Source: Chitinispirillia bacterium (GTDB lineage: Bacteria; Fibrobacterota; Chitinivibrionia; Chitinivibrionales; Chitinispirillaceae). From it: 38,668 nucleotides of DNA. The DNA lies in the NCBI GenBank assembly GCA_009786575.1, contig WQRV01000007.1:1-38668 (forward strand), given 5' to 3'. A model generated the notes under the pieces. It saw only the letters and a program-made list of their open reading frames with translations. It was not told where the DNA came from and ran no database searches. Each line of letters opens with the position of its first letter. Position 1 is the first letter of the stretch. Shown one piece after another: positions 33,207 through 38,668 of this stretch. Both the position numbers and the translations under genes were made by a program.

Positions 33207-34116
33207 AAAAGATCAGGCGCGGAAGATACTCGCATTACTTAATATGCCAACAGCTCAACAAAGTGATATTTGCTGTTACGCCTTGTTGGCCATGGCTGCA
33301 ATTAAAAAGTCAGCAAAATGGTCTGATGCAACAAATGAGTGGATTCGTATTCACGATATTATACAGTTTACTAAAACTGCATACGGTATTGCTTATGCGG
33401 AAAACAGCCGGGAGACTTTTCGGAAACAAGCAATGCACCACTTCAGAAATGCCGCTATTATAGAGGACAACGGCCAGGCAACAAATTCTCCCAATTATCG
33501 TTATAGGATAACAGACGAATTTTTATCTCTATTGAGAACCTTTGGAAATAGTGAATGGACAACAATGCTAAAAATGTTCGGTGAAACCCACCAATCGCTT
33601 GTTGAGCTGTATGCCTCAAAAAAAGAAATGACAAAAATGCCGGTGTGCATTAACGGAGAAGAGTTAATGTTTTCTACCGGTAAGCACAATGAACTGCAAA
33701 AAGCAATTATAGAAGAGTTCGCACCGCGCTTCGCGCCATACTCTGCATGTTTGTATGTCGGTGATACTGCGGAAAAAAGCCTCTACAAGAACTCTGAGGT
33801 ATTACAACGCCTTGGCTTTTCAATTACACTTCACGACAAAATGCCGGATATTGTCCTTTATCGCCAGGAAAAAGAATGGCTCTATTTCATAGAAGCAGTT
33901 ACCAGCGTGGGGGCAATTGACGCTAAGCGGATTATCGAAATTGAGGCAATGACAAAACAGGTCAAAGCGGGAAAAATATATGTAACAGCTTTCCTTGACT
34001 TTAAAACATTTAAAACTTTTTCAGAATCATTGGCGTGGGAAACAGAAGTATGGATAGCAGATATTCCAAACCACATGATTCATATGAACGGGGATAAGTT
34101 TATGGGGCCGCGTTAA
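33199..34116 (+). CDS. BsuBI/PstI family type II restriction endonuclease
   Basis: The 305-residue nuclease has the family organisation: an N-terminal helical, winged-helix-like domain (about 1-130, with the DIIQFTKTAYGIAYAENSRE stretch) and a C-terminal PD-(D/E)XK nuclease fold. Family phrases are GKHNELQKAIIEEF, ACLYVGDTAEK, the PDIVLY strand with Asp217, EKEWLYFIEAVTSVGAID (Glu232) and IYVTAFLDF. Characterised members (BsuBI, PstI) cut CTGCAG. The gene is coupled to its methyltransferase. I count ten CTGCAG sites in this window, so there is no sign of site avoidance and acquisition may be recent. Confidence 0.92.
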   Translation: MSKKDQARKILALLNMPTAQQSDICCYALLAMAAIKKSAKWSDATNEWIRIHDIIQFTKTAYGIAYAENSRETFRKQAMHHFRNAAIIEDNGQATNSPNYRYRITDEFLSLLRTFGNSEWTTMLKMFGETHQSLVELYASKKEMTKMPVCINGEELMFSTGKHNELQKAIIEEFAPRFAPYSACLYVGDTAEKSLYKNSEVLQRLGFSITLHDKMPDIVLYRQEKEWLYFIEAVTSVGAIDAKRIIEIEAMTKQVKAGKIYVTAFLDFKTFKTFSESLAWETEVWIADIPNHMIHMNGDKFMGPR

Positions 34117-34327
34117 GAGATATTTTGTAGATTTTTAGTATTGACTCGGTGGAATGCTGCAAACGGCGTATAATATAAATCGTGTAACAATAATACGGTA
34201 CGGCTTTACGGTCAAGGATACCGGCGAGGCGGTGTGTGTGTGTGGCCGAGTTGATGGAGAGGTATCGGGGGTTGGTGGGGGAGAAAAATAATGGTTTTTA
34301 CTTTTTTAAAAAAAGGAGCGAAATAAT

Positions 34328-35320
34328 ATGAATGACACTCAAAAAGATTGTCCTATTTGTGGTTGTAGTTCAACATGTGAACGATATTTTAATGATGGTT
34401 TCCGTTCGTGCGTGATTTATAACTGCGATACCTGTGGGAAATATGCCTGTTACGCCCCAGATGAGAGAATGAAAGTTGATAAAAATAAACTTGCACCATA
34501 TTTATTTTATAATAGTTGGATAATCAATGATCAGAATAAATATTTCTTTGTCGGTACCAAAGAACAATTTAACGTCGCACAAAAAGAACTTACCAATGCT
34601 ATCTTATTAACTAACGAAGAAGTCGATATATGGTACCCACAAACATTTAGCGAAAAAATAGATAAAATCCTTTTAGGATTATCGGAGGTGCTTGATGATT
34701 ATGGAGAGTATATTAAATTACCACGGGAGAAAGCGTTAAGCGCTTTTTTCATAAAAAGATATTGCCCTGATGATTCAAATACACCAAAAGAAGATACGAC
34801 GACATCACTTAGATTTATTTATAAATATATGTTAGATTATGGTCTCATTGAAAAATTTGCGGACGGGTATGAAACCATAAGAATATTGCCCGATGGCTTC
34901 AAAAGAATTGATGAATTTCAGAAAAACAAATCAAATAGCAAAAATGTGTTTGTTGCAATGTCGTTTGATGAAAATATGAAAAATATACGGAGTGCTATTC
35001 GCGAAACAATCACAAAAACAGGTTACATTCCAAGGATCATGGATGAGATTGAACACAACAATCAGATTGTTCCAGAAATGCTACATGAGATAAGACAAAG
35101 TAAATTTATTATTGCAGAATTCACAAATCACAATAATGGAGCATATTATGAAGCCGGTTACGCCGCTGGTTTAGGAAAAGAGGTAATACATGTTTGCCAA
35201 AAAGGTATTTTTGGAGAAAAAGGCCATTTTGATATAAAACAAAAAGCTACTATTTTGTGGGAAACGGAAGTGGACCTTGTAGAAAAACTATGTAAGCGTA
35301 TTGAAGCGACTATTGTATAG
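34328..35320 (+). CDS. Zinc-ribbon / winged-helix / TIR-like (deoxyribosyltransferase-fold) protein
   Basis: The 330-residue protein has an N-terminal cysteine cluster (C8, C11, C13, C17, C28, C33, C36, C41) able to bind zinc. A helical region follows, then a winged-helix-like piece (about 160-198, ending ILPDGFKRIDEF). The C-terminal domain (about 205-328) begins NVFVAMSF and contains IEHNNQIVPEMLHEIRQSKFI cut by turns, IIAEFTNHNNGAYYEAGYAAGLG and VIHVCQK. This fold is shared by TIR domains and nucleoside 2-deoxyribosyltransferases; Glu275 in YYEAGYA matches the catalytic Glu. It probably acts on NAD or a nucleotide in response to a bound signal. AAAAGGAG precedes the ATG. It converges with thsA (52-nt gap). 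Not a characterised defence family as far as I know. Confidence 0.82.
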   Translation: MNDTQKDCPICGCSSTCERYFNDGFRSCVIYNCDTCGKYACYAPDERMKVDKNKLAPYLFYNSWIINDQNKYFFVGTKEQFNVAQKELTNAILLTNEEVDIWYPQTFSEKIDKILLGLSEVLDDYGEYIKLPREKALSAFFIKRYCPDDSNTPKEDTTTSLRFIYKYMLDYGLIEKFADGYETIRILPDGFKRIDEFQKNKSNSKNVFVAMSFDENMKNIRSAIRETITKTGYIPRIMDEIEHNNQIVPEMLHEIRQSKFIIAEFTNHNNGAYYEAGYAAGLGKEVIHVCQKGIFGEKGHFDIKQKATILWETEVDLVEKLCKRIEATIV

Positions 35321-35372
35321 ATAGCCTTACACACTTGATAATGAGTTGGTGATTTAAAAGTAGGTCTTATAT

Positions 35373-36299
35373 TTAGACCTCATATCCAATTTTTTCATTA
35401 CTATTAGAGAATGAGGTATATTTGCACAGATATTCAATAGATTTTTTAAGTTCTTCCATATCAATATTATGTTTTTCCACATCATTTGGACTTAATACTA
35501 TTGTCAACTTATCAGAAAATGTAGATTCCGAGCATGCAGCAATAAATGATTTAACAATTTCTCTAATAATTTCTTCTCTCGTTTGCGGTAATCTTGCGAA
35601 TCCGGTTCCAAGAACAGGAATTAACAAATTTTCTTTAAGTCCCTTTTTACTTATAAAAAACCAAATTTCTGCGAGTGTCTTTTTTAAATCATCATAGGTT
35701 CCTTTTGCCACTCCGTGTTCATTAATATTTGCAATAGCAACTATATATACAGTTCTGTTTGCAGGATTAAGTTTTACAATAGTACCTATTGGATATTTTT
35801 TGTTTTTTCCTATCCTATCTCCATGTAAGGTCTCAAATTGAATGCCTTGTAGGCCAAGATAGATTTCTTTATCAAGCTGTATTTCATTTCCATAATAAAA
35901 TTTCTTAGTAAATTGTCCCTGTATACTTTTCTCAGAAATTAGATTTTGTGAAAGATGGGTATCGAATGTCGTATTTGTACCTATTATTAAAGAACCGTTT
36001 TGCTTAAATAAATCTCCGATGACTATTTCAATTGAAGTATCTCGATTATCTAGCTTACATTCGAATGTTAATTTCGGCCATTTATATATTATTGCAATCA
36101 GCAATCCAATAATTAATAATAAAAACCAATGTTCTTGAGTGAATAGTATGAATGGTGTAGCTTCTCCAAACATAAAAGCAGAGAATTCAATAATGAGCCA
36201 AAATGAACCGAGCACACTTAAAAATACAGGTGCAAGGTTTTTAATAATTATTTTGACTTTAAAACAATGTCGTAATTGGAAAATAATAAGGTTAAACAT
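35373..36299 (-). CDS. thsA: Type II Thoeris effector ThsA (two TM helices + macro domain)
   Basis: The 308-residue protein has two transmembrane helices (about 22-44 and 57-72) and then a macro-like domain (DUF6430 type, about 86-290): EIVIGDLFKQNGSLIIGTN, RTVYIVAIANINEHG, and LLIPVLGTGFARLPQTREEI. This arrangement is that of ThsA in type II Thoeris, where the macro domain senses an ADP-ribose-type signal made by ThsB and the membrane part causes cell death. The gene follows thsB with a TGATG overlap, so translation is coupled; a GTG one codon earlier is an alternative start. AT-rich like its neighbours. It converges with the TIR-like gene at 34328. Confidence 0.85.
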   Translation of the reverse strand: MFNLIIFQLRHCFKVKIIIKNLAPVFLSVLGSFWLIIEFSAFMFGEATPFILFTQEHWFLLLIIGLLIAIIYKWPKLTFECKLDNRDTSIEIVIGDLFKQNGSLIIGTNTTFDTHLSQNLISEKSIQGQFTKKFYYGNEIQLDKEIYLGLQGIQFETLHGDRIGKNKKYPIGTIVKLNPANRTVYIVAIANINEHGVAKGTYDDLKKTLAEIWFFISKKGLKENLLIPVLGTGFARLPQTREEIIREIVKSFIAACSESTFSDKLTIVLSPNDVEKHNIDMEELKKSIEYLCKYTSFSNSNEKIGYEV

Positions 36300-36802
36300 C
36301 ACAAGCCCAACCCACGGTAAACATTGTCATTAAAATAATATGGCCCTGTTTTACCTTGATTCGTATAACTTTCGTGTGAGTTAAGCCAGTTCTCTAACGC
36401 GTATTGCATGATTTTTGCGTTAAAACTGATATGTACTACCAATTTATCACTAAGTATCGGTGGGCATCGATCTGTGTCTATTGCCCTTTTACCATTTAAG
36501 TTTACAGCAACTATTGGAAGATTCCGTGCCAGAGCTTGTTCTATTTCCCATCTAACAAATTTATAGAGGTATCGAGTTCTTTCACCTACCAACAACACAA
36601 ATATTTTTGTGCTTCTAAGGCGCTCCATTAGCTGATTTTTTATCGATTGTTCCATGCTTGTGTCTCTAGCATAATTTAAGTCATGGGCATCATAAAAATT
36701 GAATGACATATCATCATTTTGTTTCCAAGCCTGCATTAATCTGTAATAATGTATATCAGTATCACCGTCAAAGGAAACAAAAATTTTGTTTTTGTAACTC
36801 AT
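36299..36802 (-). CDS. thsB: Type II Thoeris TIR-domain protein ThsB
   Basis: The 167-residue protein is a single TIR-like domain of the MTH538/ThsB kind: KIFVSFDGDTDIHYYRLMQAW (split by turns), the helix of MEQSIKNQLMERLRSTKIFV, LVGERTRYLYKFVRWEIEQAL with the likely catalytic Glu86 and PIVAVNLNG. ThsB proteins recognise infection and use NAD to make a signal molecule; for type II systems this has been reported to be histidine-ADP-ribose. The ATG at 36802 has GGAGG eight bases upstream. It is first in the thsB-thsA operon. The final segment (YTNQGKTGPYYFNDNVYRGLGL) is a short tail of unknown role. Confidence 0.87.
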   Translation of the reverse strand: MSYKNKIFVSFDGDTDIHYYRLMQAWKQNDDMSFNFYDAHDLNYARDTSMEQSIKNQLMERLRSTKIFVLLVGERTRYLYKFVRWEIEQALARNLPIVAVNLNGKRAIDTDRCPPILSDKLVVHISFNAKIMQYALENWLNSHESYTNQGKTGPYYFNDNVYRGLGL

Positions 36803-37387
36803 AATAACAACCTCCAAATATAATAATATAGAAATAAAGGTATTAAAATTATTAATACCTACCTTTTTTCACAACATATAATACGAATATAGATTATGTT
36901 TATGGGAAAAGCAAATTTTTTTTGAAAAATATCTCGAATAACATTTTACAAACATATAGCGTACGAATGGCGCAGGTTTGCTACGACAGATGTCCATTAC
37001 GTAATTGTAGGCCCGTTCCATCAAATGCGGTTCTATTGTGGGGTATCGACGTTCCGGCAGAGGAAGGTGGGGCGAGCTGCGGTGTCTCAGCCACAATGCG
37101 CGAAGGCGGTATCAATGGAGGGTACGACCGGCATGCAAGTGATTATAAAGCAATGAGTTACGGCAATATCGCGCTTACAGGTAAAACAAAAACAGGTTCC
37201 CCTTGATTTTTTTACGGATTTATATTATATTTATACTGTAGAATGATTTACACGTACCGATCCAAGGGACGTATTATGAAAACGGTTCCGCCCAAAAAAT
37301 AAATATGGAAAGGGTATTTGTTTGCACAGAGCAACATTGTGGAAGAAGATTGAATTAATGTTTCACTAAACAAAGGAGGTACGCGCA
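36803..37387. other. Gene-free AT-rich gap with repeat copy A
   Basis: About 585 nt separate thsB (-) from the antitoxin gene (+). Upstream of thsB the sequence is very AT-rich and must hold its promoter. The middle contains copy A of the direct repeat (37015-37068). Open frames on both strands here (for example 36922-37206 plus, 36869-37096 minus) lack homology I can recognise and look spurious. The last 200 nt precede the antitoxin gene and hold its promoter; no clear boxes stand out. Confidence 0.5.
37015..37068. repeat. Direct repeat flanking the toxin-antitoxin pair, copy A
   Basis: GTTCCATCA..TGCGGTTCTATTG and TATCGA.GTTCCGGCAGAG are shared with 38055-38106 at about 46 of 54 positions. 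Copy A has two extra bases. On the minus strand copy B reads as an open frame including NIDTSIEPHLMELE, while the two extra bases break that frame in copy A. The two are probably fragments of one gene. Confidence 0.75.
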
Positions 37388-37600
37388 ATGAAAGTGGCAT
37401 CGGCTGATTTTATAAAGAGTCCTGCACTTTATTTGGGACGGGTTGGTACCGAGCCGGTGACTATCACGGAAGAGGGGCGTGAGGTTGCCGTTTTGACCAA
37501 GCCGCGCGGTACGCCGATTACGGACAGTCTGTTAGGTTTGCTCAAAGGCGAGGATATAGAGAGCGTTGATGCTATTAAGGATATGAGGCTGGGGGTATGA
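37388..37600 (+). CDS. Phd/YefM-type antitoxin
   Basis: The 70-residue protein fits the Phd/YefM antitoxin family: an N-terminal DNA-binding part (VASADFIKSPALYLGRVGTEPVTITEEGREVAVLTKP, broken by short turns) and a C-terminal toxin-binding tail. It would repress its own operon and neutralise the downstream PIN toxin. An AAAGGAGGT site seven bases upstream gives strong translation, as expected for an antitoxin. Its stop overlaps the toxin start (ATGA). Confidence 0.85.
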   Translation: MKVASADFIKSPALYLGRVGTEPVTITEEGREVAVLTKPRGTPITDSLLGLLKGEDIESVDAIKDMRLGV

Positions 37601-38001
37601 AAACTGTTTTTGTAGATACCAATGTTATCTTGGATGTTCTGTTGCAGAGAGGTGCTTTTTGGCAAGATGCTATGAAAGTATTTACGCTTGCGGAGCTTGG
37701 GGAGTTTCGCGCCTGTGTTTCGGCGTCGAGTATAACGGATATTTTTTATGTGGCAAAGAAAAAGCTAACAACGCCTGTAGCGCGGGCCGCGATAGATAAG
37801 TTACTTTATCTGTTTGAGGTGGTAAGCGTTGATATTAATGATTTGCGCAGTGCGTTGGCGCTTCCAATTGACGATATGGAAGACGCGTTGCAGGTATGGT
37901 GTGCACAAAAGGTCAAGGCAGATGCGTTGATTACCCGTGATGTTGGCGATTTCCAAGACATTGGTATTGCTGTGATAACTCCGGCGGACTATCAGTCATA
38001 A
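37597..38001 (+). CDS. PIN-domain toxin (VapC family)
   Basis: The 134-residue PIN nuclease begins MKTVFVDTNVILDVLL with Asp7 in the metal site. Other expected acidic positions are in the SSITDIFYVAKKK region, in PIDDMEDALQ and in ALITRDVGDF. Members cleave RNA, often tRNA or rRNA. It overlaps the antitoxin gene by 4 nt. The pairing of a PIN toxin with a Phd-type rather than AbrB-type antitoxin is a known variant. No promoter of its own is seen. Confidence 0.88.
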   Translation: MKTVFVDTNVILDVLLQRGAFWQDAMKVFTLAELGEFRACVSASSITDIFYVAKKKLTTPVARAAIDKLLYLFEVVSVDINDLRSALALPIDDMEDALQVWCAQKVKADALITRDVGDFQDIGIAVITPADYQS

Positions 38002-38054
38002 AGCCATTATCTTCAACCCAATTTTTGAGTGCCTCCCCCACGGCAGGTCCTCGA

Positions 38055-38106
38055 GTTCCATCAGGTGCGGTTCTATTGAGGTATCGATGTTCCGGCAGAG
38101 AGAGGT
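38055..38106. repeat. Direct repeat flanking the toxin-antitoxin pair, copy B
   Basis: Matches copy A at 37015-37068. On the minus strand the copy and its 3' flank translate as SLCRNIDTSIEPHLMELE. The sequence then appears frame-shifted (an ALKNWVEDNGFM segment lies in another frame), suggesting a decayed gene end whose tail runs antisense to the last codons of the toxin. Confidence 0.7.
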
Positions 38107-38143
38107 AAAATTATTTGCGCTGTCCCGTTCCAAAAAAATTGAC

Positions 38144-38668
38144 TTAATTTTGAACGCATTCCGGCCCCGGGACGTCTCTGCCTGAGTATTCCGCCATGGC
38201 CGTGTCGAAGTCCTTTACGATGCCTGCGTCTATGAATCCTTTTGCGGCCATGTCCTGGAGTATCGGCATGGTGTCGGCGTGGGTGCGGCCGGGGTGGTAG
38301 GGGCGGTCTTCGCAGACGGCTTGATATATGTCGGTGCAGGCGAGGAGGCGGGATACGAAGTCCAGTTCTTGCGCGCCTTTCCCGAACCAGTATCCGGTGC
38401 CGTCTAATTTCTCGTGGTGGTTTGAGGCCCAGCCGCAGACGTCTTCGAATCCGGTTATGCCGCTCAGGATATCGTAGGTGCCCTTTACGTGGGCCTTTAT
38501 GGTGTTGAACTCTTCGGGGGTGAGCTTGCCGGGTTTGTCGAGTATCTCGTTTGGAGTGGCTAATTTCCCGAGGTCGTGCATTGCCGCGGCGAGGTAGGTT
38601 TTCGTGCGCGTTGCGGGGTCGAAGTTGTAATAGCCGCCCATCAGCCAGGCCCTGTTGGCGATTTGGAC
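38144..38668 (-). CDS. HD-GYP domain protein, partial (5' end beyond window)
   Basis: The frame is open past the right edge; 174 codons are visible. Marks are MHDLGKLATPNEILDKPGKLT (HD motif plus downstream KPG segment) and NHHEKLDGTGYW (GYP region, Tyr then Trp rather than Pro), followed by LLACTDIYQAVCEDRPYHPGRTHADT. This is the catalytic part of a cyclic di-GMP phosphodiesterase-type protein. GYW instead of GYP is a common HD-domain variant. Its N-terminal domain lies beyond 38668. It reads toward repeat copy B and the toxin gene. A T-rich stretch lies just past the stop. Confidence 0.85.
   Translation of the reverse strand, partial: VQIANRAWLMGGYYNFDPATRTKTYLAAAMHDLGKLATPNEILDKPGKLTPEEFNTIKAHVKGTYDILSGITGFEDVCGWASNHHEKLDGTGYWFGKGAQELDFVSRLLACTDIYQAVCEDRPYHPGRTHADTMPILQDMAAKGFIDAGIVKDFDTAMAEYSGRDVPGPECVQN

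Noticed and set aside
34141-34174. TTGACT ... TATAAT before the TIR-like gene
   Set aside because: The spacer is 22 nt, too long for a standard sigma70 promoter, though part of it may still be used.
34230-34250. GT-rich run (GTGTGTGTGTGTGG) before the TIR-like gene
   Set aside because: A short simple repeat; too short to claim phase variation and outside promoter boxes I can define.
36922-37206. Open frames on both strands in the gap before the antitoxin
   Set aside because: No ribosome site, no recognisable domain, and the region carries a decayed repeat fragment.
1-38668. tRNA, rRNA or CRISPR array
   Set aside because: I looked for cloverleaf-like segments, rRNA stretches and evenly spaced repeats and saw none.

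Overview
The window looks like a chromosomal segment of a Gram-negative bacterium of the Fibrobacterota (Fibrobacter / termite-gut lineage). The strongest marker is a lipoprotein at 24992-25807 that ends in a Fibrobacter succinogenes major paralogous (FISUMP) domain. Lipopolysaccharide genes (an LpxL/HtrB-like acyltransferase, LptC, LptA, LptB), several lipoproteins and an outer-membrane beta-barrel show a diderm envelope. Most of the core is moderately to strongly GC-rich. The stretch from about 31.55 to 37.4 kb is clearly AT-richer and reads as an acquired defence island.

Layout. 1-300 (-): 5' part of a membrane protein cut by the window edge. 710-3474 (+): a secreted FlgD-like-domain protein, then yggS, divIVA and a DUF167 (yggU) gene. 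3624-10964 (+): a compact operon punA-ileS-lpxL-lptC-lptA with overlapping or nearly touching genes; it links purine salvage and tRNA charging to LPS export. 10990-15332 (-): an HD-GYP response regulator followed by a large hybrid histidine kinase with two kinase modules, REC and HPt. lptB (15500) diverges from this pair. 16435-18362: a small cupin (-) and an MFS sugar porter (+). 18698-22472 (+): two tandem paralogues of about 580 residues with pilin/PilX-like N-termini and the same C-terminal FGYYFY signature. 22711-24731 (+): a four-gene cluster of unknown function. 24992-25807 (+): the FISUMP lipoprotein. 25986-30061 (-): ksgA, a beta-barrel protein and two lipoproteins, all overlapping. 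30220-31539 (+): a CsgG/LpoB-like lipoprotein.

The defence island (31713-38001) holds a BsuBI/PstI-type restriction-modification pair, a zinc-ribbon / winged-helix / TIR-like (deoxyribosyltransferase-fold) protein, a type II Thoeris pair (ThsB TIR protein and a two-TM macro-domain ThsA), and a Phd-PIN toxin-antitoxin pair. The toxin-antitoxin pair lies between two copies of a ~53-bp imperfect direct repeat. A partial HD-GYP gene closes the window.

Structure beyond genes. Three intergenic copies (2376-2452, 3487-3569, 22564-22652) of a ~80-90 bp long-hairpin element share conserved tips and a conserved central box. The middle of the stem changes sequence between copies but stays paired, and each copy lies just upstream of a gene. 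Two genes (yggS, lptB) appear to be leaderless: a promoter -10 box lies 8-9 nt before the ATG and there is no Shine-Dalgarno. A palindromic repeat seems to have been inserted in frame into yggS. No tRNA, rRNA or CRISPR array was seen.
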